Assembly: GCF_016907715.1 (NCBI RefSeq)
Contig: NZ_JAFBCM010000001.1
Location: 4,278,001-4,342,000 of the forward strand
DNA length: 64,000 nucleotides
Reading direction: 5' to 3'
DNA from: Tenggerimyces flavus
Lineage (GTDB): Bacteria; Actinomycetota; Actinomycetes; Propionibacteriales; Actinopolymorphaceae
Below, piece by piece: positions 32,813 through 41,560 of this stretch. A program made the position numbers and the translations under genes. The notes under the pieces are model-generated. The model was not told the origin of the DNA and did no database searches. It worked only from the letters and a program-made list of their open reading frames with translations. Position 1 is the stretch's first letter, and every line of letters starts with the position of its first letter.

Positions 32813-35623
32813 ATGCGCATCGCAGTCGTCGCAGCGCTGTTGGTCTCGTCGCTCATGTACGGAACGCCCGCGAAGGCGGCCGGCACCGTGACCGAGGTGG
32901 TGGTCAACCAGGCCGGTTTCAGCGCGGGTGCCCACAAGTCCGCCCACGTTCTCGCCACCGGCGTCCTCACCGACACCACGTACCAGATCCTCAACGGGGC
33001 AACGGTGATCGCGTCCGGCAGCCTCGTCGACCGAGGCTCGACCTGGGGCGCGCGCGTCTACGACCTCGACTTCAGTACCGTCACCCAGACGGGGACCGCG
33101 TTCACGGTCCGGTCGAACGGCGTCTCCTCGTACCCGTTCAGGATCAGCGCCAACATCTGGGACTCCTACAAGGACGAGATGACGGCGTTCTACCGCCTCC
33201 AACGCGCGAACGTCGCCACCAGCGCGGGCTATCCGACCGGCTACAGCAGCGTCGCCCCGTCAGCGAAGGTCTTCCACGCCGCCGGGCATCTCGATGACGC
33301 CGCGTCCGCGGACGGGACCCAGCACCACGACCTCACCGGCGGCTGGTACGACGCCGGCGACTACGGCAAGTTCGCCGGCAACCAGTGGGTGACCGGCGAG
33401 ATCGCGCTGGCGTACGTACGGCACGCAGACTCTCCGAACGTCCAGTACGACAACGACGCGAACGGCGTTCCCGACCTCCTCGACGAGGCCCGGGTCGGAA
33501 GCTCCTACCTGATCAAGTCCGCGAACCAGTTCGGTGGCGCCCTCTACGACCTCGCGAACGACTCCGGCTTCCAGCATCCGGAGTTCGCGACCGACAACGT
33601 CGTCGGCACGGCGGACGACCGGCGGATCCGCAACCTCAGCGTGGGTGGATCGGCCAAGGCCGCGGGTTCGCTCGCCGCGACCGCGAGGGCGATCGAGGCG
33701 GCGATCGCCGGCGGGAACATCGCGCCCGCGGCGGTCGCGGAGCTCACCTCGTTCGCCGCCGCCTGCGAGACCGCGGCGGTCACGTTCTACACCTACGCGG
33801 CAGCGAACCCGGCCGGCCCGGTCGGTTCGTATCCCGCGCTCGGCGGGATCCCCAACTCCATGCTGTGGGCCGAGGTGCAGCTGTACCTGTTGACCGGCAC
33901 CACCAGCTACGCGACCGCTGCCACGTCGAAGATCAACGGGCTGACGTTCGCCGACCTCAGGTCCACCAACTACTGGGACCAGCGGCCGATCTCGATGGCC
34001 GAGTTCTACCCGGTGGCGAACGCGGCGACGCAGACGCAGATCCGCACCCTGCTTCGGCAGCAGGTCGAGTACTTCCTGTCGAGCTCCGACGACACGCCGT
34101 ACGGCGTCCTCGACGTGTTCAGCGGGTTCGGGGTCAACGAGCCGCACATGTCGTACGTCGGCGACCTGATCCGCTACTACGAGCTGTTCGGCGATCCGAT
34201 CGCCTTGCGTGGGGCGCTGCGGGGAGTCAACTGGATCTTCGGCGACAACCCGTGGAACCTCAGCTGGGTCTCGGGCATCGGTGCCGACCACGTCGACTTC
34301 CTGCACACGCGACTGGACGAGCAGTCCTACGACCATGCCAACACCGGGATCGTCATCCCCGGCGCACTGGTCAGCGGTCCCAACATCAAGAGTCCGACCG
34401 ACGCCAACAGCGTGAGCCCCTGGTACGAGGACCGTCCGCTGTGGCAGGACGACATCCAGCAGTGGAGATACAACGAGTACAGCATCAGCATCCAGGCTGG
34501 GCTGCTCTACACGGTGATGGCGTTGAGCGACCTCAACGACGCCTCGAGCAGCGGGGGAGTGCTGCCGTTCAAGCTGCCGGTCACGACGCCGCTCATCGGC
34601 GACGTCGTCACCGGTGACGTGACGGTCCTGGTCCAGCCGGGCTCTGCGCTGTCCGCCGTGGAGCTCGGGACCACGCCGATGACGCTCCAGAACGGCATCT
34701 GGAGCGGATCGGTGAACGTCGACTCGTTCGCGCCGTACGCCAACCGCCAGCTCAACGTCCGCGGCACGCAGTCGGCCGGCAAGTACACCTACAGCACCAC
34801 CCACGTCCAGGTGGCGCCGCCGCTGCCGGATCCCGCACATCCCTTGCTGTACGACAACTTCTCCAAGGGCGGCACGTTCGGGTCGACCGCGTTCGGCTGG
34901 GTCAACTGGTTCAACCAGTCCGGTGGGACCGGGACGTACGCGGCGGCCGTCGTCGACGGTCGCGACATCGGCAAGTTCACCCAGACGCCGAGCTCGGCGA
35001 GCTCGTTGGCGAAGTTCGAGCCCTGGCACGACTATGGCGACTTCGCCGGCTTCCGGTACCTCAGCCTCACGATGAAGAACCCTGGCTACCCGAACGCCCG
35101 CTACCGGGTCAGCATCGGCGACGGAACCGACAACTGCAGCCTGACCAACGGTGTCTCCGTGCCCGTGGCGACGAACTGGACGGAGTACCGGTACGACCTG
35201 AACCTGTGCCCGCTCGTCGACAAGAGCCACGTCCACCTCTCGCTGTGGTTACAACAGACCGGCGGAACATACGGCGAGCTGCTGATCGACGAGATCAAGA
35301 CGACCGTCGACGCGACCGGCACGGCGCCGACGCTGACCGCCGGCGCGGTGAGCCCGGCGAGCGGGACGTCGACGACGCCGTTCACGTTCTCGGTGACCTA
35401 CACCGACGTGGACAACCAGGCGCCGCACGTCGTCGACGTCGTGGTCGACGGCGTCGTTCACCACCTGACGGGGACGAACCCAGCGGACGTCACGTACACC
35501 GACGGCAAGACCTACGCGTACACGACCTTGCTGGCCAAGGGAAACCACTCGTACTACTTCCGGACGACCGACACGACGTCCAACGCCGTGCGGACGAGTA
35601 CCCAGTCCGGACCGACCAACTAG
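32813..35623 (+). CDS. Secreted glycoside hydrolase family 9 protein
   Basis: A 936-residue secreted protein: signal peptide (residues 1-22), N-terminal CelD-type Ig-like domain (about 25-112), GH9 catalytic toroid (about 116-575), then a jelly-roll carbohydrate-binding-like module (about 675-840) and an Ig-like C-terminal domain. The catalytic aspartates are visible in GGWYDAGDYGKF (D180, D183) and the general acid in QWRYNEYSISIQAG (E555). The usual GH9 His-His-Arg block near the third catalytic loop is replaced by HTRLDEQSYDHANTG, so the substrate may not be cellulose. The ATG follows gggaggg. One rare TTA codon is present at 35249. It is probably in the same unit as the importer. Confidence 0.85.
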   Translation: MRIAVVAALLVSSLMYGTPAKAAGTVTEVVVNQAGFSAGAHKSAHVLATGVLTDTTYQILNGATVIASGSLVDRGSTWGARVYDLDFSTVTQTGTAFTVRSNGVSSYPFRISANIWDSYKDEMTAFYRLQRANVATSAGYPTGYSSVAPSAKVFHAAGHLDDAASADGTQHHDLTGGWYDAGDYGKFAGNQWVTGEIALAYVRHADSPNVQYDNDANGVPDLLDEARVGSSYLIKSANQFGGALYDLANDSGFQHPEFATDNVVGTADDRRIRNLSVGGSAKAAGSLAATARAIEAAIAGGNIAPAAVAELTSFAAACETAAVTFYTYAAANPAGPVGSYPALGGIPNSMLWAEVQLYLLTGTTSYATAATSKINGLTFADLRSTNYWDQRPISMAEFYPVANAATQTQIRTLLRQQVEYFLSSSDDTPYGVLDVFSGFGVNEPHMSYVGDLIRYYELFGDPIALRGALRGVNWIFGDNPWNLSWVSGIGADHVDFLHTRLDEQSYDHANTGIVIPGALVSGPNIKSPTDANSVSPWYEDRPLWQDDIQQWRYNEYSISIQAGLLYTVMALSDLNDASSSGGVLPFKLPVTTPLIGDVVTGDVTVLVQPGSALSAVELGTTPMTLQNGIWSGSVNVDSFAPYANRQLNVRGTQSAGKYTYSTTHVQVAPPLPDPAHPLLYDNFSKGGTFGSTAFGWVNWFNQSGGTGTYAAAVVDGRDIGKFTQTPSSASSLAKFEPWHDYGDFAGFRYLSLTMKNPGYPNARYRVSIGDGTDNCSLTNGVSVPVATNWTEYRYDLNLCPLVDKSHVHLSLWLQQTGGTYGELLIDEIKTTVDATGTAPTLTAGAVSPASGTSTTPFTFSVTYTDVDNQAPHVVDVVVDGVVHHLTGTNPADVTYTDGKTYAYTTLLAKGNHSYYFRTTDTTSNAVRTSTQSGPTN

Positions 35624-35800
35624 GCCGTGTCTCTTAAGTAGCGTCGGTCATCGCGCTCCGCGCGATGGCGCGCGGCGCCTCGCGCCCGGCTGGGCGTGGT
35701 GCAGGAGGAATTCATAGTTTGTCCTCTGGGTGACGAACTGGACCGCGGCCAGGCGGGATGCGAGGTGTCGCGCGCCAGGCGATAGTTAAGAGACACGGAC
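35623..35800 (-). mobile_element. MITE-like element, copy 2 (inverted)
   Basis: A 178-bp element homologous to copy 1 but in the opposite orientation. Its terminal inverted repeats are ggccgtgtctcttaag and agttaagagacacggac, and it is flanked by TA on both sides (35621-35622 and 35801-35802), consistent with a target duplication. As with copy 1, the left TA plus the first G of the element form the TAG stop of the upstream gene (GH9). An internal hairpin catcgcgctccgcgcgatg is present. No coding capacity. Confidence 0.82.
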
Positions 35801-35823
35801 TAGCAGTAGAGGATGCGAAAACG

Positions 35824-37470
35824 ATGCCCGAGCTACGTACCGACGTCGTCATCGTGGGCGGCGGGCTGGGAGGTGTCGCTGCCGCGCTCGCGGCCGCGAG
35901 CCTGGGCCGGTCCGTCGCGCTCACCGAGGAGACCGACTGGCTCGGCGGGCAGCTCACCGCGCAGGGCGTGCCGCCGGACGAGCACGCCTGGATCGAGGGC
36001 CCGTGGAGCTCCGACAGCTACCGGCGGCTGCGGAACGGGATCCGCGACTACTACCGGCGCGCCTATCCGCTCACGGCAACGGCTCGGGCCGAGGAACTGC
36101 TGAATCCCGGGCGCGGACTGGTCAGCAGGCTCTGCCACGAGCCGACAGTCGCGGTCGCGGTCCTCACCGAGCTGCTCGCGCCGTACCTGTCCAGTGGCCG
36201 GATTCGCCTGTTCCTACGGCACGAACCGGTCGCCGTGCACAGCGACGGCGACCGGGTTTCGGGTGTGGAGGTACGCGGTCTCGGCACCGGCGTGGCGACG
36301 ACGCTGCTGGGCGCGTACGTCGTGGACGCGACCGAGCTCGGCGACCTGCTGGAGCTCGGCGCGGTGGAGCACATCGTCGGCGCGGAGTCCCAGGACGACA
36401 CCGGTGAGCTGCACGCGCTTCCCGGCGCGCCGAACCCGCTCGACCAGCAGGCCATCACCTGGTGCTTAGCGCTCGAGCACCGTCCGGGGGAGGACCACAC
36501 CATCGACCGGCCCGCCAGCTACGACTTCTGGCGGGGCTACCAGGCCGACTTCCTGCCCGATCCGCAGCTCAGTCTGGCCGACGTCGACCCCGCGACATTG
36601 GTCCGGCGGGAGCTGCCGTTGTTCGTCGACCCTGTCGGCGAAGCGATTCCGCGCAGCCGGTGGTGCTATCGCCGCATCCGCAGCGCGGACCAGTTCACCG
36701 ACCCGATCGCGACCGATGTCACGCTCGTGAACTGGCCGCAGACCGACTACTGGCTCGAACCCCTGCTCGGCGTCGACGCGGCGACCCGTCAACGTGCGCT
36801 TGACGGCAGCCGCGAGCTCAGCCTGTCGTACCTCTACTGGCTACAGACCGAGCTCCCGCGCCCCGACGGCGGCACGGGCGATCCGTCCCTGCGGTTGTGC
36901 CCCGAGGTGATGGGCACCGCGGATGGGCTCGCCAAGTACGTGTACGTACGCGAAAGTCGCCGCATTCTGGCGGACCTGACGGTGACCGAGCAGCACATCG
37001 GCGTCGACGCCCGGGCGGGCCTCGATGGGCCTGTGCAGTTCCCCGACAGCGTCGGCATCGGGGCCTACCGGATCGACCTGCACCCGAGCACGGCGGGCCG
37101 GACGTTCGTGGACGTCGACAGCCATCCGTTCCAGATCCCTCTGGGCGCGCTCCTTCCCCAACGGGTCGACAACCTGCTGCCGGCGAACAAGAACATCGGC
37201 ACGACCCACATCACCAACGGCTGCTACCGCCTGCACCCCGTCGAATGGGCTATCGGCGAAGCCGTGGGCGCCCTGATCGCCTTCTGCCTGGCTGGCAACC
37301 ACACGCCGAGAAGCGTGCGGGCCGACGCGGTGGCGCTCGCGGACTACCAACGCCTGCTCACCGACCGCTTCGGCGTCCCCCTGGCCTGGCCCGAACCCGT
37401 GCGCACCCGTCCACTCGCGCAGGCGCACGAGACCGAGTCGTACGGCCGCCCGCTCGCGCTCAGCCGCTAG
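35824..37470 (+). CDS. FAD-dependent oxidoreductase (FAD_oxidored family)
   Basis: A 548-residue flavoprotein with an N-terminal dinucleotide loop DVVIVGGGLGGVAAALAAAS, an AEELLNPGRGLVSRLCHEP region, and the C-terminal FAD-binding block TTHITNGCYRLHPVEWAIGE. Proteins of this family are common near actinobacterial sugar-catabolism genes, but the substrate is unknown. The start at ATG 35824 excludes an upstream extension encoded by the MITE. A rare TTA codon lies at 36466. The MITE sits in its promoter region and could alter its expression. Confidence 0.87.
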   Translation: MPELRTDVVIVGGGLGGVAAALAAASLGRSVALTEETDWLGGQLTAQGVPPDEHAWIEGPWSSDSYRRLRNGIRDYYRRAYPLTATARAEELLNPGRGLVSRLCHEPTVAVAVLTELLAPYLSSGRIRLFLRHEPVAVHSDGDRVSGVEVRGLGTGVATTLLGAYVVDATELGDLLELGAVEHIVGAESQDDTGELHALPGAPNPLDQQAITWCLALEHRPGEDHTIDRPASYDFWRGYQADFLPDPQLSLADVDPATLVRRELPLFVDPVGEAIPRSRWCYRRIRSADQFTDPIATDVTLVNWPQTDYWLEPLLGVDAATRQRALDGSRELSLSYLYWLQTELPRPDGGTGDPSLRLCPEVMGTADGLAKYVYVRESRRILADLTVTEQHIGVDARAGLDGPVQFPDSVGIGAYRIDLHPSTAGRTFVDVDSHPFQIPLGALLPQRVDNLLPANKNIGTTHITNGCYRLHPVEWAIGEAVGALIAFCLAGNHTPRSVRADAVALADYQRLLTDRFGVPLAWPEPVRTRPLAQAHETESYGRPLALSR

Positions 37471-37542
37471 CGCCTCTGACGAACGTGGCTGGAGCGACAC
37501 AGTGGCGGCTCTGCGGAGGCTCCCGAGTGACTCCGCAGTGAG

Positions 37543-37631
37543 GGCCAATGATCATGTTTACATGATCATTGGCCGCTCTACGTGGGATACACCCCGCGTA
37601 GAGCACCCACTCGCCAGGTAAAGCGGCATCG
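37543..37631. repeat. Double-hairpin repeat, family C copy 1
   Basis: The first hairpin has 14-bp arms (ggccaatgatcatg) and a ttta loop at 37543-37574. The second (gctctacg/cgtagagc, 37575-37604) follows directly, and conserved sequence continues to cgccaggta and gcggcatcg. Copy 2 is at 46843-46931. It lies between convergent genes, so it could act as a two-way terminator. Confidence 0.8.
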
Positions 37632-37702
37632 GCGCCCATCCGCCAGCACCGCCGGCGGCCTCGAGAAGGCGCCGGGCGACGTCCCTCCGCTTCACGATCC
37701 TC

Positions 37703-37722
37703 ATCTCTACCTAGATAGAGAT
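37703..37722 (-). terminator. Possible hairpin terminator of the CoA-transferase gene
   Basis: A perfect 7-bp inverted repeat (atctcta / tagagat) with a 6-nt loop lies just after the stop of the minus-strand CoA-transferase gene. It is unusually A/T-rich for this genome. No T-run follows. Confidence 0.4.
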
Positions 37723-37727
37723 AGTTG

Positions 37728-38900
37728 TCAACGGTCCGTGGCGTCCAACCAGGCGAGCACGTCCTCGGTGTGCTGGCCCAGCGTCGGCGGTGCGGCGTTC
37801 GTCTCCTGACCGCCGGCGAACGGGTTGTCGTCCAGCCGGATCACCGGACCCGGGATCTGGATCTTCCCCAACGTCGCGTGCTCCACGTCCACCAGCAGCC
37901 CCTGCGACAGGGTCTGCTCCCACGTGTAGACCTGCTCGAGGTCCTTCACCTCACCCGCCGGGATGCCCAGCTCCGCCAGCTTCGGCAGCAGGTCGGCGAC
38001 CGGCCAGGACGAGAACGCCTCCTCCACGGCCGTGATCACGACGTCGCGCTGGCCGACGCGTTCGGCGTTCGTCGAGAAGCCCGCCGCATCGACAGGCAGG
38101 GCGAACGCGGGGGCGAAGCGCCGCCAGAGGCCCTCCGAGCCGACCGAGATCTGCACCAGCCCGTCCTGGCAGGCGAACAACCCGTACGGACAGATCGACG
38201 GATGGTGGTTGCCCAACGCCTGCGGCACCTCGCCGGCCACCGTGTACCGCGTGCCCTGGTACGCGTGCACACCGACGATCGCGGCCAGCAGCGACGTACG
38301 GACGACCCGCCCGACCCCGGTCACGGCGCGCTCGTGCAGCGCCGCCACCGCGCCGTACGCCCCATACATCCCCGCCAGCAGGTCGGCGATCGGCACGCCC
38401 ACCCGGATCGGCACACCCGGCGACGGCCCGGTGATCGACATCAGCCCGCCCTCGCCCTGCGCGATCTGGTCGTACCCCGCCCGGTCGCCCTCGGGGCCGT
38501 CGTGTCCGAAGCCGGTGATCGACAGCACGACGAGCCGCGGGTTGAGCTCACGCAGCGCGGCCATGCTGAAACCCAGACGGTCCAGCACGCCTGGCCGGAA
38601 GTTCTCCACCAGCACGTCCGCCCGCGCCAGCAGCCGCCCGAGGTCGCGCTTTCCCGCCTCGCTCTTCAGGTCGAGGACGACGGACTCCTTGTTCCGGTTG
38701 CAGGACAGGAAGTACGTCGCCTCCTTCGCGCCCTCCGGACCGACGAACGGCGGCCCCCACCCGCGCGAGTCGTCACCGCCCTCGGGGTGCTCGATCTTGA
38801 TCACCCGGGCGCCGAGGTCGCCGAGCAGCATCGCGGCATGTGGACCGGCGAGCGCTCGGGACAGGTCGATGACGAGGACGTCGGAAAGCGGGCCGGCCAC
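37728..38900 (-). CDS. CaiB/BaiF family (class III) CoA transferase
   Basis: A 390-residue class III CoA transferase with LVIDLSRALAGPHAAMLLGDLG, GARVIKIEHPEGGDDSRGWG, SFNRNK-like LSCNRNKESVVLDLKSE, ADVLVENFRPGVLDRLG and IAQGEGGLMSITGPSPG. The last motif sits next to the catalytic region that forms the acyl-enzyme anhydride. Such enzymes move CoA between carboxylic acids; the acid is unknown. The GTG at 38900 has gaaggga five bases upstream and matches the family N-terminus, so the 41 residues open upstream are left out. It has no adjacent partner gene. Confidence 0.9.
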   Translation of the reverse strand: MAGPLSDVLVIDLSRALAGPHAAMLLGDLGARVIKIEHPEGGDDSRGWGPPFVGPEGAKEATYFLSCNRNKESVVLDLKSEAGKRDLGRLLARADVLVENFRPGVLDRLGFSMAALRELNPRLVVLSITGFGHDGPEGDRAGYDQIAQGEGGLMSITGPSPGVPIRVGVPIADLLAGMYGAYGAVAALHERAVTGVGRVVRTSLLAAIVGVHAYQGTRYTVAGEVPQALGNHHPSICPYGLFACQDGLVQISVGSEGLWRRFAPAFALPVDAAGFSTNAERVGQRDVVITAVEEAFSSWPVADLLPKLAELGIPAGEVKDLEQVYTWEQTLSQGLLVDVEHATLGKIQIPGPVIRLDDNPFAGGQETNAAPPTLGQHTEDVLAWLDATDR

Positions 38901-39070
38901 GGTTTCCCTTCGGTGGGCGAACAGTCTTGTCAGCCTATAGACGGCCTGGCGCGGCTCCCGGCCGAGTTCGGCCAACCGTGCCACGATGCGGTCCGCCGTT
39001 ACCGGGCGATACGAGATCGACACACGGCTCGGCCAGGTTGTCGACCACTTGTCGAAGTTGGAGGTCCGCC

Positions 39071-40174
39071 ATGCTCTGGAAACGAAGCCGTTGGCTCGTC
39101 GCGCTGCTCTCGCTCGTCGTCCTGTTCGGAGGGAGCGTCGCGGCCGCCGCTCCGCCGAAGACGCGCGTGCCGAAGGTCGTGGTGATCGGTACGGGCGGCA
39201 CGATCGCCGGCGTCGCGGACAGCCGGGTCGCGCTGCAGACGTACCGCTCCGGCCAGATCTCGATCGCCGACCTGGTGAAGTTCCTGCAGCCCGAGCTGGC
39301 TTCTGTCGCGGACGTCTCGACGGTGCAGTTCGGCAACAAGGGCTCGGGCAGCTACACGATCCCGGAGTACTACGACCTCACCAAGGTCGTCGACCAGCAG
39401 CTCGCCCGCGCGGACGCGGTGGTGGTGACGACGGGCACGGACACGATGGAGGAGTTCGCGTACTGGCTCGACCTCACCGTTCGCAGCAAGAAGCCGGTCG
39501 TGCTCACCGGCGCGATGCGGCCGTGGAACGTGATCGGCACGGACGGCCCGGCGAACCTCTACAACGCGATCACGCTGGCCGCGAGCCAGCGGACGTCGTG
39601 CTTCGGCACCGTGCTGATGCTGAACGACGAGATCTACCCGGCGCGCGACGCGACCAAGACGAGCGGGCTGCGGATGGACACGTTCCAGACGCGGGAGTAC
39701 GGCGCGCTGGGCTTCGTCGACGAGAAGCGGGTCCGGCTGCTCCGGGCTCCGGCGCGGGTGGAGGAGTGCCGTACGTCGAAGTGGGCCACGCCGTTCGACC
39801 TGGGCAAGGTCGACCGGGCGAAGCTGCCGCGGACCGAGATCGTGTACGGCTACCAGGGCGCGGGCGGCGAGGCGATCACGGCGTTCGCGGACGCCGGCGT
39901 GAAGGGGATCGTGACGGCGGGAACGGGCGCCGGCGGGATCTCACCGGCGCAGAGCGCGGCGCTGGCCGCGGCGGCGAAGAAGGGCGTCACGTTCGTGTCG
40001 ACGACCCGTACCGGCTCGGGCGCGGTGTACGACGGCGGCGGCACCGCGATCGGCGGCGAGGACCTGCTGCCGCAGAAGGCGCGGCTGTTGTTGCTGCTGT
40101 CGTTGGCGAAGACGAACGACGTCGCGACGATCCGCGGCTGGTTCACCCGGTACGGCATGCAGCAGTTCGGCTAG
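39071..40174 (+). CDS. Secreted L-asparaginase (type II-like)
   Basis: A 367-residue asparaginase with a Sec signal peptide (LVALLSLVVLFGGSVAAA-AP). The two threonine motifs are VVVIGTGGTIAGVAD (T44) and VVTTGTDTMEEFAYWL, and the substrate-pocket block LTGAMRPWNVIGTDGP is intact. It hydrolyses asparagine to aspartate and ammonia outside the cell. The ATG has a strong ggaggt site, and the promoter lies in the 170-bp gap from the divergent CoA-transferase gene. It is followed by a hairpin. Confidence 0.92.
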   Translation: MLWKRSRWLVALLSLVVLFGGSVAAAAPPKTRVPKVVVIGTGGTIAGVADSRVALQTYRSGQISIADLVKFLQPELASVADVSTVQFGNKGSGSYTIPEYYDLTKVVDQQLARADAVVVTTGTDTMEEFAYWLDLTVRSKKPVVLTGAMRPWNVIGTDGPANLYNAITLAASQRTSCFGTVLMLNDEIYPARDATKTSGLRMDTFQTREYGALGFVDEKRVRLLRAPARVEECRTSKWATPFDLGKVDRAKLPRTEIVYGYQGAGGEAITAFADAGVKGIVTAGTGAGGISPAQSAALAAAAKKGVTFVSTTRTGSGAVYDGGGTAIGGEDLLPQKARLLLLLSLAKTNDVATIRGWFTRYGMQQFG

Positions 40175-40182
40175 CCGGGTGC

Positions 40183-40260
40183 CGTGGTCCTTTCCCTCTG
40201 GTCGGACGGTCTGCAGGTGACCGCCCACGTGGCCCTTCGGCCAGAGGGAAGGGGCCACGT
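40183..40260 (+). terminator. Long inverted repeat after the asparaginase gene
   Basis: Arms gtggtcctttccctctgg (40183-40200) and ccagagggaaggggccac (40241-40258) pair with three mismatches around a 40-nt loop. It lies 9 bp after the asparaginase stop and before a convergent gene, so a two-way terminator is likely. No T-run follows. Confidence 0.55.
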
Positions 40261-40304
40261 TCAAGCAACCGGCTCGGAGCGCGCCAGCGCGACCATGACA
40301 TCGA

Positions 40305-40772
40305 CTAGTCGTTGCGAACGGTGCGGGTGCGGGCGGCGATGAGGCGGGCGAGCTCCTTCGCCGCCGCCCGGGCGCGGGGACCGTCGGACGACTGGATGCC
40401 CATGACCGGCACCGACGTACCGTCGTCGATGTCGAGCCGCGCCCACGGGTCCCCCGAACGGAACCGCACGCTGACGACCTGCGCCCAGGCGAGGTGGTGG
40501 ATGCCGACGAGGTTGACGACCGTGAGCCCGTTCTCGTCTGCCCGAAGTCGAGAATGCCCAAGCAGGTAAAGGGCTCCGACGATGATCAGCAGGACGGCGG
40601 CGATCGTCAGGGTCTGCGGCCAGGTGAACGCGTCTCGGGTGTCGGACGGCATGCCGAACCACATGCCCAGCGAGGCGCCGACCAGCACGGCGCCGAGGAT
40701 GACCGCGGTGATCGGCATGAACCTCGGTCGCCACGTCTTGGGCAACGTCGGTTCGAGGGTCTCGTTGGTCAC
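40305..40772 (-). CDS. PH-domain-like membrane protein
   Basis: A 155-residue protein with two transmembrane helices (ITAVILGAVLVGASLGMWF and TLTIAAVLLIIVGALYLLG) followed by a bacterial PH-like domain (RADENGLTVVNLVGIHHLAW, VVSVRFRSGDPWARLDID). Proteins of this type are widespread in actinobacteria and have no assigned function. The GTG at 40772 gives the expected short N-terminus before the first helix; the open frame extends upstream through the neighbouring gene's region and is not used. Confidence 0.75.
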   Translation of the reverse strand: MTNETLEPTLPKTWRPRFMPITAVILGAVLVGASLGMWFGMPSDTRDAFTWPQTLTIAAVLLIIVGALYLLGHSRLRADENGLTVVNLVGIHHLAWAQVVSVRFRSGDPWARLDIDDGTSVPVMGIQSSDGPRARAAAKELARLIAARTRTVRND

Positions 40773-40791
40773 CCCGCGAGCATAGGGGCCG

Positions 40792-41538
40792 TCAGTGCTC
40801 GGCCAGCCAGCCGAGCAACGTGTCCTCCAGCCAGTCGCCGTGCGAGTGGTGGACGTCGTGCCCGGCACCCACGGCCTCGCGGAACTCTCCGCGCGGGATG
40901 GCGTTCGCGAACTCCTGGGCGGGTTCGGGCGGGGCCAGGAAGTCGTGCGTCCCATTGACCAGGAGGACGGGGCAGCTGATGTCCGCCGCGCGGGACCGGC
41001 TGAGGTCGCCGCCTCTGGCCACGATGTCGCCCATCGCCCGCGCCAGGCTGCTCGTCATCACCCGAGCACCGTCGACGCCGTACGCCTCGACGAGGTACGC
41101 GACGAGGGGAACGAACGGGTCGACCGGCTTGTCCACGATCGTGGCGAGCGCCGTGAGCTCCTCGGGGCTGGCGAAGATCTGCCCGACCGCGCCCCAGGTG
41201 GCGACGGACAGGGCGCGGTCCGGCCACAGCGCGGCCATGAGAAGAGCCTCCTCGCCGCCGTCGCTGAACCCGACGAGGTGCGCCTGGGTGATGCCGAGGT
41301 GGTCGAGCAGACCGAGGAGGACGGGAGCGTCTTCCTGGTAGTAGTCCGCGTGGTACTCGCGGGGTTGCGGCAGCGACCGCCCTGAGCCCGGGAGGTCGGC
41401 GGCTATGACGCGGAACCCGTCCACGAGGCGGGAGCGGAGCCGGTCGAGGTCGACGATGCTCCCGGCCTAGCCGGGCATGAGAAGCAGCGCGTCGCCCTGG
41501 CCGGAGTCCTCGTAGTTGAGCTGTCCAAACGTAGGCAC
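40792..41538 (-). pseudogene. Alpha/beta hydrolase gene interrupted by an in-frame TAG
   Basis: Reading the minus strand from GTG 41538, one frame encodes PTFGQLNYEDSGQGDALLLM-PG, then a TAG at 41467-41469 (codon 24), then AGSIVDLDRLRSRLVDGFRV and the rest of a complete alpha/beta hydrolase. That remainder has VIAADLPGSGRS, the nucleophile elbow LVGFSDGGEE, the acid in LLVNGTHDFLAPPEP and the histidine in VGAGHDVHHSHG. The two parts are in the same frame with nothing missing. A change from TGG (Trp) to TAG would explain it, since homologues often have PG-W-x-GS here. An internal GTG at 41424 could still yield a truncated protein. A sequencing error or read-through is possible. Confidence 0.8.
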
Positions 41539-41560
41539 GACCGCCAGCCTAGGGGTGCGA

